Assembly: GCA_002344075.1 (NCBI GenBank) | Contig: DDTM01000111.1 | Location: forward strand, 1-49,522 | Source: Bacteroidetes bacterium UBA2364 | GTDB taxonomy: Bacteria; Bacteroidota; Rhodothermia; Rhodothermales; UBA2364 | DNA length: 49,522 nt | Reading direction: 5' to 3' | In this document: positions 26,430 through 35,433 of the stretch, piece by piece | How the letters are laid out: each line of letters begins with the position of its first letter | Position numbering within the stretch: the first letter of the stretch is position 1 | Notes under the pieces: model-generated | The model's input: the letters and a program-made list of their open reading frames with translations, nothing else | The model's database searches: none | Told to the model about the DNA's origin: nothing | Position numbers and translations under genes: made by a program

Positions 26430-26999
26430 TTATCCAGCCTGCTGAAATGCTTCGCGTAGCCAGCCAAGCAATTCTTCGTCCACTTCATCGGCTGAGGTCA
26501 TTTTAACATTATATTGGCACATCTTCCCAGGTGGCAGGGCTATCAACCGGTCTGTGCCATCAACACCTTTCATATTAATTCCCACATCCACACGGCTTTT
26601 ACTGCCCGGGCCAATCATGGCAAACTGTTTTTTACGGCGTAGGCTCACATACCCTTTTTTAGGAGCCACCTCAAAAGTGCCAAAATCCGCTAAGGCCACC
26701 ATCAAACGGTCGTGAATGGGTCGTAAATCTGCTTTAGTACCTGTATAAATACTGGTCAAGATCGCTTCTTCATCTAAGCCATCAGCCATGGAAGCCCCAT
26801 CCGTCTTACGCAAGATATGCACCAACGTATTGGCATCTCCATGCCCCAGCCCCATTTCTTTGATAAAATAATCCCGCAATTCCCCGTGTTTGGTCAAACC
26901 AGTGGCCAGCATTTGTGCTTCTAATTCATGGAGGGCCTTGCCTGTTTTCGCCTGAATGTTTTGAAGTTGAGTCGCAATGGCTTTATCTACTTCCGACAT
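26430..26999 (-). CDS. DUF4287 and DUF5655 domain protein
   Basis: A 189-residue cytoplasmic protein starting MSEVDKAIATQLQNIQ. The first 65 residues fit the DUF4287 domain (short helix with HGELRDYFIKEMGLGHGDANTLVHIL). The remainder resembles DUF5655 (IHDRLMVALADFG, KKGYVSLRRKKQFAMIGP, RVDVGINMKG and the C-terminal ELLGWLREAFQQA). Both domains are of unknown function and common as single-copy bacterial genes. An in-frame extension to 27209 would run through the tRNA-Ser gene and is not real. The start at 26999 is the first Met past that tRNA. No partner gene is implied. Confidence 0.8.
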   Translation of the reverse strand: MSEVDKAIATQLQNIQAKTGKALHELEAQMLATGLTKHGELRDYFIKEMGLGHGDANTLVHILRKTDGASMADGLDEEAILTSIYTGTKADLRPIHDRLMVALADFGTFEVAPKKGYVSLRRKKQFAMIGPGSKSRVDVGINMKGVDGTDRLIALPPGKMCQYNVKMTSADEVDEELLGWLREAFQQAG

Positions 27000-27085
27000 G
27001 GTTGTGTTAATTTGGTGAAGTGGACACTGGTTTGGCTGACACACAAAAACAATGCAAAAAACTCGCGATCTGGCGGGTTGTATTG

Positions 27086-27172
27086 CGGAGAGGGAGGGAT
27101 TCGAACCCCCGGTACCCTTACGAGTACATCGGTTTTCGAGACCGACCTGTTCAACCACTCCAGCACCTCTCC
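27086..27172 (-). tRNA. tRNA-Ser(CGA)
   Basis: An 87-nt class II tRNA. The acceptor stem is GGAGAGG paired with CCTCTCC, discriminator G. The anticodon arm is TCGGT-CTCGAAA-ACCGA, giving anticodon CGA (reads UCG serine). The T arm shows TTCGAAT in GGGGGTTCGAATCCCTC, and a long variable arm lies between, as in tRNA-Ser. The CCA is not encoded. The tRNA is upstream of the DUF4287 gene on the same strand. Confidence 0.95.
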
Positions 27173-27344
27173 GTGTTATAACAAAGCATATAATATACAA
27201 CCCACACAATGATTTACAACGCTACTCTTTGCCAAATTGAGGTGAATCCGAATAGAGTGCCCCAAGCATTTTTTTCTTATCTTGTACATCCAAAACTTTA
27301 TCTTTAACTTATTGCGAACTTGTTTTTATTTAACCAAGAAATCC

Positions 27345-28613
27345 ATGCATCCGTTTATAAAATTTATTGACTTACACGAAGGCGAAGAATCAAAAGCCAT
27401 TGTCCTTGAAAATGTCAAAGCCAACATTTCATTTAGAGGATCAAATTTTTGGATTCTAATTGGTGCTATTATTATCGCCTCTATTGGATTAAATGTCAAC
27501 TCAACAGCTGTTATTATTGGTGCAATGCTAATTTCACCCCTTATGGGGCCAATCGTTGGAGCCGGGTTTGGGTTGGGAACACAAGACTTTGTATTATTAA
27601 GACGTTCATTGAAAAATTTATTTGTTTCAACTTTTGCGAGTTTAATAACAGCTACACTTTATTTCTACTTTAGCCCTTTCAAAGACGTTCAATCGGAATT
27701 ACTGGCTCGCACATCTCCGAATATCTACGATGTGCTCATTGCATTCTTTGGTGGACTTGTAGGGGTTATCGCGACCACAAGGGTTGAAAAGGGGAATCCG
27801 ATTCCGGGGGTCGCCATCGCTACGGCCTTAATGCCCCCCCTATGCACGGCTGGTTTTGGGCTTGCAATCGGTAATCTATCGTTTTTTGCCGGAGCATTTT
27901 ATTTATACATCATTAATTGTGTCTTTATTTGTATTTCAACTCTTGTTATTGTTAAGTATTTAAAATATCCATCAAAAGAGCATTTAGACGATAAAAGTAG
28001 ACAAAAAATACGTTATAGCATAACTCTAATTATTATTATTCTCGTAATACCCAGTATTTACTTAGCTTTCAACCTTTGGAATGAACGCAATATACAATTA
28101 CGAATAGAACGTTTTATTGAAGAAGAGTTTTCATCTAAAGGTCATACAATTATATACAAAAAAATTGATACCCAATCGTCACCTAACAAAATTGATCTTG
28201 CATTTTTAGATAAACGTTTCTCCGATTTAGAAATAGATCAATACAAAAATAAATTATCTAATTATCAATTAGGTAATACTGATTTAATGATTCGACAAGA
28301 CACAACCAATCTTAAGAACTTAATTACCCAAGAATTGAATAACAGAGGAAATACTCTTATGCAGAAAAAACAGCTAAATGAGTGGCGGCGTTACGTACAA
28401 GATGAGGCTTACGACCCCACAATCCTTTTAGCTGAACTTAAAACACTTTTTCCTGAAATGGAGGCGCTTTCAATTGCCAATCATACGCTACCCGATAGCA
28501 GCAAAAGCATTGTTGTTGCACCTGTAATGGTGTATTATGCTTCCACACCCTTAGGCTCTGAAGCCGAGAAACGGCTTAAAAACTGGCTAATGCAACGATT
28601 TCAAAAAAAGTAA
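27345..28613 (+). CDS. DUF389 family integral membrane protein
   Basis: A 422-residue protein of the DUF389 (TIGR00341-type) family from ATG 27345; an upstream ATG at 27282 would add 21 residues but fits the family less well. The N-terminal half carries several membrane helices (FWILIGAIIIASIGLNVNS, STAVIIGAMLISPLMGPIVG, AFFGGLVGVIATTRVEKGN, IATALMPPLCTAGFGLAIG) and the family's ISPLMGP and ALMPPL motifs. The C-terminal 170 residues are soluble and Lys- and Gln-rich. Function is unknown. Base composition is clearly more AT-rich than the neighbours (by eye roughly a third GC against the mid-forties), with A/T-ending codons, suggesting a different history. Confidence 0.85.
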   Translation: MHPFIKFIDLHEGEESKAIVLENVKANISFRGSNFWILIGAIIIASIGLNVNSTAVIIGAMLISPLMGPIVGAGFGLGTQDFVLLRRSLKNLFVSTFASLITATLYFYFSPFKDVQSELLARTSPNIYDVLIAFFGGLVGVIATTRVEKGNPIPGVAIATALMPPLCTAGFGLAIGNLSFFAGAFYLYIINCVFICISTLVIVKYLKYPSKEHLDDKSRQKIRYSITLIIIILVIPSIYLAFNLWNERNIQLRIERFIEEEFSSKGHTIIYKKIDTQSSPNKIDLAFLDKRFSDLEIDQYKNKLSNYQLGNTDLMIRQDTTNLKNLITQELNNRGNTLMQKKQLNEWRRYVQDEAYDPTILLAELKTLFPEMEALSIANHTLPDSSKSIVVAPVMVYYASTPLGSEAEKRLKNWLMQRFQKK

Positions 28614-28887
28614 GCCCTTGTGGTACGCGCCTCACTCCCCTAACGGCCAAGGATTGAAATTTGCTTTTATTTCGTGTCTATTGAAGCAATGCTACCTTGT
28701 AAGTTTATTTTCATCGTTAGGCTTCTTCAATTCAGGGTTAATTGCAAAAATTGGTAGTGCTAAATAACCCAAGTTGCTAGGCTTGGAAAAGGTTCGGTGA
28801 TTTGTTTCGTTTTTTTACGCGGGATAAATATTGTATCTTACTGAAAGCGGTTCCACAAACTGCCCCCTGCAACCTTTCATCACTGAT

Positions 28888-30429
28888 ATGTTTTCATTTG
28901 GAAAAGACCGCCTTAGTGTCGGTTTTGTTCTTGATTTATTAAAAAAGCCAGATTTGGGCATTCTTTCAGAAGCAGTCGTCCATAAAATCACCCAAAATGC
29001 TGGCCATGTCTCCAAAATGGCTTCTGGCGATGCGCCCGTTTATGGGATCAACACGGGATTTGGCCCTCTCTGTGACACCTTAATTTCTCCGGAGCAAACC
29101 GCAGAACTCCAACACAATTTGCTAATTAGTCATAGCGTGGGCGTGGGTGATCCCATTTCCGAGACTATGGCCCGTACCATGCTTATCTGCAAAGTACATG
29201 CCTTGGCACAAGGCTTTTCTGGTGTACAACCTCAAACCATTGCCTTCCTTCTAACAATGGTCCGAGAAGGCATCACCCCCATTGTTCCTGAAAAAGGTTC
29301 TGTAGGGGCCTCCGGCGATCTGGCACCATTGGCCCATCTTTTTTTACCTCTTTTGGGTTTAGGGGAAGTTTTTTTTCAGGGAAAACGCCAGTCTGCTCGT
29401 GGAGTTTTGGAAAAATTAGGGCTTTCTCCAATCCAACTGGGACCTAAAGAAGGCTTGGCATTAATCAATGGTACCCAATTTATGCTTGCTCATGCCGTAC
29501 ATGGCGTGGCGCGGTTGCATCATCATCTCGAATGGGCCGATGTCATAGGCGCGCTTTCCATTGAGGCATTGATGGGTTCCGTCAAGCCATTCGAGTCCCG
29601 TTTGCATGACCTTCGCCCTTTCCGAGGCAATCAGTTGGTGGCCCAGCGGCTTCGTAAATTGATAAACGGCTCCGAAGTATTGGCTTCCCATGCAGAATGT
29701 GGCCGTGTCCAAGACCCCTATTCCTTGCGCTGTATGCCCCAAGTACATGGCGCATCGAGAAACGCTTGGCTTCACCTAAAGGAGGTAACAGAGATAGAAC
29801 TTAATGCCGTTACCGATAATCCCGTTGTTTTAGGGCCAGAAGAGGCCCTAAGTGGTGGTAATTTCCACGGACAACCGATTGCACTCCCGTTAGATTATGC
29901 CACTGTAGCTGCGGCGGAATTAGGAAATATCGCCGATAGACGATGTTATTTAATGCTTGAAGGACGATATGGTCTTCCGAGACTCCTGCTTCAGGATACG
30001 GGGCTAAATTCCGGTTTTATGATCCCACAATACACCACAGCCGCTTTGGTCAGTGAAAACAAGTCTCTGTGCTTCCCTGCCTCTGCCGATAGTATTCCTA
30101 CCTCGCTTGGTCAGGAAGACCATGTTTCGATGGGTTCTATTAGTGGGCGGAAACTACACATAGTTTTAGATAATTTGGCTTATATTCAGGCCATCGAATT
30201 GCTATATGCAACCCAAGCCATTGCTTTCAGACGACCATTAAAATCTAGTCCCATTATTGAAGAAATAATTGGATTGGTGCGTAAAAAAGTGAATTTTGCT
30301 ACCCAAGACAAAGTATTATCTTCAGACATATACGCCTTGCATCAACTCATTCTTTCCGACACCCTGACACAAACATTAGCCGCTCATGAAGACCTCAACG
30401 ATGGATTTGAATCTTTCGGACTTTATTAA
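28888..30429 (+). CDS. hutH: Histidine ammonia-lyase
   Basis: First enzyme of histidine utilisation, removing ammonia from L-histidine to give urocanate. From ATG 28888 it has 513 residues, the usual HutH size; a TTG at 28831 would add 19 unrelated residues. The MIO cofactor triad A141-S142-G143 lies in GSVGASGDLAPLAH, and other family motifs are VYGINTGFGPL near 51-61, QHNLLISHSVGVGDP near 75 and VTDNPVV near 310. The QEDHVSMGSISGRK segment is also present. It heads the operon hutH-hutU-hutI-hutG-ridA, with hutU overlapping its 3' end by 44 bp. Start choice is by length and family alignment, since no Shine-Dalgarno is visible. Confidence 0.95.
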   Translation: MFSFGKDRLSVGFVLDLLKKPDLGILSEAVVHKITQNAGHVSKMASGDAPVYGINTGFGPLCDTLISPEQTAELQHNLLISHSVGVGDPISETMARTMLICKVHALAQGFSGVQPQTIAFLLTMVREGITPIVPEKGSVGASGDLAPLAHLFLPLLGLGEVFFQGKRQSARGVLEKLGLSPIQLGPKEGLALINGTQFMLAHAVHGVARLHHHLEWADVIGALSIEALMGSVKPFESRLHDLRPFRGNQLVAQRLRKLINGSEVLASHAECGRVQDPYSLRCMPQVHGASRNAWLHLKEVTEIELNAVTDNPVVLGPEEALSGGNFHGQPIALPLDYATVAAAELGNIADRRCYLMLEGRYGLPRLLLQDTGLNSGFMIPQYTTAALVSENKSLCFPASADSIPTSLGQEDHVSMGSISGRKLHIVLDNLAYIQAIELLYATQAIAFRRPLKSSPIIEEIIGLVRKKVNFATQDKVLSSDIYALHQLILSDTLTQTLAAHEDLNDGFESFGLY

Positions 30430-32077
30430 GACATATGCTGCACATCCGATTTACCGTGCACCAAGAGGACAGCAACTACACGCAAAATCGTGGCAGACAG
30501 AAGCACCTTTGCGGATGTTATTAAATAACTTAGATGCAGATGTTGCCGAAAACCCAGACGAACTTGTGGTTTACGGGGGCATAGGACAAGCAGCCCGTAA
30601 CCGCTCGGCACTCGAAAAAATCATTGCCTTGCTTTTGGAATTAGATGAAAATCATTCCCTTTTAGTCCAATCAGGAAAGCCCGTTGGAATCGTCCGCACG
30701 CACCCCGAAGCCCCTCGTGTACTCATCGCAAACAGCAATTTGGTTCCACATTGGGCCAATTGGAAACATTTTAATGAACTACGCGAAAGAGGGTTGATAA
30801 TGTATGGTCAGATGACTGCCGGAAGTTGGATCTACATAGGTTCTCAAGGCATCCTTCAGGGAACATACGAAACCTTTATGGAATGTGGCCGGCAGCATTT
30901 TGGCGGTAATTTGCGCGGGAAACTCTTGGTTTCAGGTGGCTTGGGTGGCATGGGTGGTGCGCAACCCTTGGCCGCAACGATGGCTGGCGCAACTTTTCTG
31001 GGCGTGGACATAGACCCCACCCGCATCCAAAAGCGCTTAGAGACACACTATATAGACCGCATGACGGATTCTTTTAGCGAGGCTATACTTTGGATTCAAA
31101 CAGCCATCAGCAAGGGTGAAAGCCTCTCGGTGGGGCTGATAGGTGATATTGGCGATGTATTGGAAAAACTATTGGCAGCAGGCATTACACCCGATATTCT
31201 GACCGACCAAACATCCGCCCACGATCCTTTGAATGGTTATGTGCCACATGGGTTTACACTCGAAGAGGCCATTAAATTACGAAAGACCGATCCAGCCCAT
31301 TATCAGGACTGTGCATTGAAAAGCATGGCCCGCCATGTCGGCTTCATGTTGCAACACCTATCAAATGGCGCTGTTGTATTTGATTATGGCAACAATTTGC
31401 GGGAATTTGCGCGCCAGGGCGGTGAACCCCATGCCTATAATTTTCCTGGGTTTACGCCTGCTTATATACGTCCGCTTTTCTGTGAGGGAAAAGGCCCATT
31501 TCGGTGGGTGGCGCTTTCCGGTGATCCAGAAGACATTTTCACCACCGATCGTGCCTTATTAGAACTTTTTCCCGAAAACACGGGCCTCGCCACATGGATT
31601 CGGGGCGCACAAGAAAAAGTAGCTTTTCAGGGGCTTCCGGCACGAATCTGCTGGCTTGGAATGGGTGAACGTGAACAAGCGGGCTTGCTCTTTAATGAAC
31701 TGGTGCGTTCCGGAAAAGTGAAGGCTCCGATAGTTATTGGCCGAGACCATTTAGATTGTGGCTCGGTGGCTTCTCCGAACCGAGAAACCGAATCTATGAA
31801 AGACGGAACAGATGCCGTTTCCGACTGGGCCTTGCTCAATCTGATGTCCAATACTGCGGGAGGCGCCACTTGGGTCTCCTTTCACCATGGTGGCGGCGTA
31901 GGTATGGGGTTTTCTCAGCACGCAGGTATGGTTGTGGTAGCCGACGGCACAGAACGGGCGGCGGCTTGTATTCGCCGGGTGTTACACAACGATCCAGCAT
32001 TGGGCGTTTTTCGTCATGCAGATGCCGGATACGACAAGGCGCAAGAATGGGCAAAACGTTTTGACTTAGATGTTTAG
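30386..32077 (+). CDS. hutU: Urocanate hydratase
   Basis: Second step of histidine utilisation, adding water to urocanate to give 4-imidazolone-5-propanoate with a tightly bound NAD. The 563-residue protein has full family length. Visible signatures are LVVYGGIGQAARN near residue 56, YGQMTAGSWIYIGSQGI near residue 136, SGGLGGMGGAQPLA near 186, ICWLGMGEREQAG near 430 and DHLDCGSVASPNRETESM near 455. The Cys in ICWLG is the expected active-site Cys. The ATG overlaps the hutH coding region by 44 bp; a second Met at codon 6 (30401) is an alternative. Operon member. Confidence 0.95.
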   Translation: MKTSTMDLNLSDFIKTYAAHPIYRAPRGQQLHAKSWQTEAPLRMLLNNLDADVAENPDELVVYGGIGQAARNRSALEKIIALLLELDENHSLLVQSGKPVGIVRTHPEAPRVLIANSNLVPHWANWKHFNELRERGLIMYGQMTAGSWIYIGSQGILQGTYETFMECGRQHFGGNLRGKLLVSGGLGGMGGAQPLAATMAGATFLGVDIDPTRIQKRLETHYIDRMTDSFSEAILWIQTAISKGESLSVGLIGDIGDVLEKLLAAGITPDILTDQTSAHDPLNGYVPHGFTLEEAIKLRKTDPAHYQDCALKSMARHVGFMLQHLSNGAVVFDYGNNLREFARQGGEPHAYNFPGFTPAYIRPLFCEGKGPFRWVALSGDPEDIFTTDRALLELFPENTGLATWIRGAQEKVAFQGLPARICWLGMGEREQAGLLFNELVRSGKVKAPIVIGRDHLDCGSVASPNRETESMKDGTDAVSDWALLNLMSNTAGGATWVSFHHGGGVGMGFSQHAGMVVVADGTERAAACIRRVLHNDPALGVFRHADAGYDKAQEWAKRFDLDV

Positions 32078-32096
32078 GACTAAAACAGGTGATTGC

Positions 32097-33338
32097 ATGA
32101 ACCAGTCCGTATTGATTGGCCCTTTTACCCAGATTCTTCCCTTGGATGCTTTACCTGTTAAAGGTGCTCTGACCGATGATCGGTTACATCTTATAGAGGC
32201 AGGGGGAATTTTAGTTGAGGCAGGTAAAATTAAAGCCATTGGCCAATTTGATGATTTATATAGGCAATTTCCACAGTCTTCCATTCAAGAAATTACACAA
32301 AAAGCGGTGGTACTACCTGGCTTTGTCGATGCACATACCCATGCGTGTTTTGCTGGCAGCCGTGCCCTTGATTTTGCGGCCCGAAATTCAGGAAAAAGCT
32401 ATCTGGAAATTGCCGCAAGTGGCGGTGGCATCTGGCGAACCGTTGCTGCAACCCGCGAAGCCACCGAAGCAGAGCTTCTTAGTAAAACATTAGATCATAT
32501 CAATGCCTTTCTACGTCAAGGTGTCACCACCATCGAAGTCAAAAGTGGGTATGGCTTATCTGTTGATGCAGAACTACACATGCTACGGGCAATCCGACGT
32601 GCCGCGCATGAAAGTACCGCCACCATCATTTCTACTTGTCTTGCGGCTCATATGCTGCCTCGTGATTTTACGGGGGACCACCAAAGCTATTTGACCTATA
32701 TTGAACACGAACTTTGGCCCCTTATCCAGAAGGAAAAATTAAGTAAACGTATAGATATTTTTATTGAACGTTCAGCATTTTCTTCTGAAACAAGTCTTAT
32801 TTACCTGCAAAAAGCACGACAGGCCGGATTCTCGGTCTGCGTTCATGCAGACCAGTTCACTACAGGCGGCTCAGCGGTTGCAGTAAAAACGGGGGCTGCT
32901 TCAGCAGATCACCTCGAAGCCAGCGGGCAAAAAGAAATAGAACATATAGCGGCGTCCAAGACCGTTGCCATTGCTTTACCGGGTGCTTCCATGGGACTCG
33001 GTGAACCATTTGCCCCTGCACGGGCTTTATTAGATGCAGGTGCTACTGTTGCCATCGCCAGTGACTTCAACCCTGGGTCGGCCCCAATGGGACATCTATT
33101 GTTGCAGGCCTCCGTTTTGGCCACTTATCAAAAACTGAGTACCGCCGAAGTGTTTGCGGGCTTAACGTTTCGTGCTGCTAAGGCACTGGAATTATACGAT
33201 ATAGGATCATTACAGACGGGATATGTAGGCGACTTTCAGGCGTATCCTACATATGATTACCGCGAAATTTTGTATTCTCAAGGGAGAATGGAACCTTTTT
33301 GCGTTTGGAAACGCGGCCAACCCCATAACATCAGATAA
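32097..33338 (+). CDS. hutI: Imidazolonepropionase
   Basis: Third step, hydrolysing 4-imidazolone-5-propanoate to N-formimino-L-glutamate. From ATG 32097 it has 413 residues, typical of HutI; an in-frame ATG at 32070 overlaps the end of hutU and adds only nine unlike residues. The amidohydrolase metal motif HTHACFAG is near residue 82, and SGGGIWRTVAATR follows. ETSL and VCVHADQFTTGGSAV supply further ligands, and ASDFNPGSAPMGH near 330 carries the catalytic Asp. hutI ends 2 bp before hutG, indicating tight coupling. Confidence 0.94.
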   Translation: MNQSVLIGPFTQILPLDALPVKGALTDDRLHLIEAGGILVEAGKIKAIGQFDDLYRQFPQSSIQEITQKAVVLPGFVDAHTHACFAGSRALDFAARNSGKSYLEIAASGGGIWRTVAATREATEAELLSKTLDHINAFLRQGVTTIEVKSGYGLSVDAELHMLRAIRRAAHESTATIISTCLAAHMLPRDFTGDHQSYLTYIEHELWPLIQKEKLSKRIDIFIERSAFSSETSLIYLQKARQAGFSVCVHADQFTTGGSAVAVKTGAASADHLEASGQKEIEHIAASKTVAIALPGASMGLGEPFAPARALLDAGATVAIASDFNPGSAPMGHLLLQASVLATYQKLSTAEVFAGLTFRAAKALELYDIGSLQTGYVGDFQAYPTYDYREILYSQGRMEPFCVWKRGQPHNIR

Positions 33339-33340
33339 TT

Positions 33341-34303
33341 ATGTACCAAAATCCAGACCATACACATTGGTATGGCCGAATAGATGGAGAAACGCCTGAA
33401 TACTGGCGTTGGCACCAAGCCATAAAAACATGTTCCTTATCAGACCCAAAACCAGCCCCTTCCGGAAGAGCAGTGGCACTGTTGGGTTTTGCCTGCGACG
33501 AAGGAGTTCGGCGGAACCAAGGCAGAATAGGCGCATCTCTAGGCCCAGCCTCTTTACGAGATGCCTGTAGAAACCTCCCTTGGCACTTTCCCGACTCTGT
33601 AACCATATTTGATGCTGGAGATATCGTCTGCATAGGGACACAATTAGAAGAGGCCCAGTTGCATCTTAGCGACGCCATTCATCAACTTCAGCGCAATCAG
33701 TATTTTACGGTGGTTATGGGCGGAGGACACGAGGTGTTATATGGCCACTATAAAGGATTGCGCAAAACCTTCCCCGACGCAAACATTGGCATTATAAACT
33801 TCGATGCACATTTTGACCTACGTGCCGTTGATCCAGACATTGGCCCCACGTCGGGAACAGGGTTTTGGCAAATTGCCCAAGAAGAACCTCTTCGTTATCT
33901 GGCACTTGGCATACAAAGAAACGGTAACACAAAGGCCCTTTTTGAGCAAGCCCGCGTACTGAATGTAACCTTGGTACAAGCAGACGATTTCCAAACGGGC
34001 TACCGTAAAGGAATCCTCGATACCATACATACCTTCATTGCAAGCATGGATATGCTGTACCTTACGATTTGCTTAGATGTTTTTGCGACAGCATTTGCGC
34101 CCGGCGTAAGTGCACCGACCGCTTTGGGCCTGCATCCAGATGCAATATTCCGAGATGCTCTTAGACCCATCATTTCTTCCCCCAAACTGGCCTCAATGGA
34201 CATTGCGGAACTAAATCCAAACTACGACGAAGACAACCGTACAGCCAAATTAGCAGCGCACTTAATATCCGATATCATTTTCACCCAAACACTTAATACA
34301 TAA
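33341..34303 (+). CDS. hutG: Formimidoylglutamase (HutG type, ureohydrolase family)
   Basis: A 320-residue arginase/agmatinase-family enzyme that should split N-formimino-L-glutamate into glutamate and formamide, finishing the pathway. Ligand motifs present: the His in MGGGHEVLYGH near residue 128, DAHFD (IINFDAHFDLRAVD) near 155, and the GVSAP segment. At the usual D-x-D metal pair near residues 244-246 the sequence reads C244-L-D246 (LTICLDVFATAFAPGVSAP), so the first Asp is replaced by Cys. This change may be normal in one HutG subgroup or may alter manganese binding. Context (last hut enzyme, 2 bp after hutI) makes the HutG role likely. Confidence 0.9.
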   Translation: MYQNPDHTHWYGRIDGETPEYWRWHQAIKTCSLSDPKPAPSGRAVALLGFACDEGVRRNQGRIGASLGPASLRDACRNLPWHFPDSVTIFDAGDIVCIGTQLEEAQLHLSDAIHQLQRNQYFTVVMGGGHEVLYGHYKGLRKTFPDANIGIINFDAHFDLRAVDPDIGPTSGTGFWQIAQEEPLRYLALGIQRNGNTKALFEQARVLNVTLVQADDFQTGYRKGILDTIHTFIASMDMLYLTICLDVFATAFAPGVSAPTALGLHPDAIFRDALRPIISSPKLASMDIAELNPNYDEDNRTAKLAAHLISDIIFTQTLNT

Positions 34304-34307
34304 CTGC

Positions 34308-34685
34308 TTGCATACCATAACTACACCACTCGCCCCCATACCCGCCGGACACTACAGTCAAGCCATAGTTCATGCAGGATTGGTTTACGTGGCTGGCCAG
34401 TTACCCACCGTTCTTGGACAAGCCCATGTTGTTGGCAGCATTGAAGAACAAACCAGACAAGTACTACACAATGTTTCGGTGATTTTGGACGCCGCAGGGA
34501 GCAGCCTGAGCAACCTCATCAAAGTGACCATCTATGTTTCGGATATGGCACTTTGGGGCCGCGTAAATGCCATTTACAGCGAAGTCTTGGGAGACCACAA
34601 GCCAGCCCGTGCCGTCGTGCCTGTAAACCCCTTACATCATGGCTTTCAAATCGAAATAGAAGCAATAGCAGCCCTCCTTCCCTGA
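34308..34685 (+). CDS. RidA family reactive-intermediate deaminase
   Basis: A 125-residue RidA/YjgF/UK114 protein. It shows HYSQAIVHAGLVYVAGQLP near 15-33, the EEQTRQVLHNVSVILDAAGSS helix, the conserved LIKVTIYVSDMA strand and the KPARAVVPV motif with the Arg105-equivalent that binds substrate carboxylates. RidA hydrolyses reactive enamines and imines to keto acids and ammonia. The start is TTG at 34308, 4 bp after hutG, placing it in the hut operon. Its likely target is a reactive imine from amino-acid breakdown, but the hut pathway itself does not obviously make a 2-aminoacrylate. It converges on the DUF2911 gene with 3 bp between stops. Confidence 0.88.
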   Translation: MHTITTPLAPIPAGHYSQAIVHAGLVYVAGQLPTVLGQAHVVGSIEEQTRQVLHNVSVILDAAGSSLSNLIKVTIYVSDMALWGRVNAIYSEVLGDHKPARAVVPVNPLHHGFQIEIEAIAALLP

Positions 34686-34688
34686 GTA

Positions 34689-35297
34689 TTAGCGAGTGCT
34701 TTCGATTCGGAAAGGCAACCGCATGGTTTCCCAAGACAATGCTGCAACTGCACTATTTTCCGTTAATTGATCAAAGGAAAACGTCATCCATTCTACCGAA
34801 GGAATTTGTTCTGGCCTAATATTCAGACGGAGGGCGTCATCATTTTTATTATAATTAAAAGCACCCCATTGGTCAGATTTACGGTTGAAAATCAAGATCC
34901 ATTCTGTTTCTGTAGGAATTACAAACAAGGCATATATTCCTTTTTTGAGCAATTGACCATTCACCAGTACATCATCTGGCGTAGAAAAAACGGTAGATTC
35001 ATTGGCACCTGTTCGCCAAACCTCGCCATAGGCTTCTAAACCTCCAAAAATCTTTCGACCTTTTACCCCCGGACGCCCATAGGAAATGGTAATGACCGTT
35101 TTGCCCACATTTTGTGCAATCATGGCATTCGGGCTCATCCGGGCGTCGCTATTGTCTCGTGGTGGTATTTTTGCGGTTTCTCCGGAATTCGATTTCTTGT
35201 CCGGCTGAGAAAGCGCCGGAGAGTCGGTTGAATTTGTACAGGCCGAAAAGAGGACAAAATATGCCCAACAAATGGTCAGTGCTACATAGGGTTTCAT
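34689..35297 (-). CDS. DUF2911 lipoprotein
   Basis: A 202-residue lipoprotein from ATG 35297 (MKPYVALTICWAYFVLFSAC); an upstream start at 35330 adds 11 residues that spoil the signal peptide. The acylated Cys is near residue 20. The mature part is the DUF2911 domain with the family core ITISYGRPGVKGRKIFGG and YGEVWRTGANESTVF, followed by ALFVIPTETEWILIFN, and ends in a beta-strand (MTFSFDQLTENSAVAAL). Widespread in Bacteroidota, function unknown. It is monocistronic and ends 3 bp from the ridA stop, so the two 3' ends overlap. Confidence 0.85.
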   Translation of the reverse strand: MKPYVALTICWAYFVLFSACTNSTDSPALSQPDKKSNSGETAKIPPRDNSDARMSPNAMIAQNVGKTVITISYGRPGVKGRKIFGGLEAYGEVWRTGANESTVFSTPDDVLVNGQLLKKGIYALFVIPTETEWILIFNRKSDQWGAFNYNKNDDALRLNIRPEQIPSVEWMTFSFDQLTENSAVAALSWETMRLPFRIESTR

Positions 35298-35433
35298 AAC
35301 GGACGAATATGGGTGAGGAAAAATGGGCAAGTAAAATGCGTCATTTTTTTCTCAAATGCAAATAAAGGATAATTTCCGGCATAAATTTTATGAATACAAA
35401 GCACCAAGAATATAAGATTATATTTCAATCTAT

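Noticed and set aside
27000..27209. N-terminal extension of the DUF4287 frame
   Set aside because: It passes through the tRNA-Ser gene; the Met at 26999 is the sensible start.
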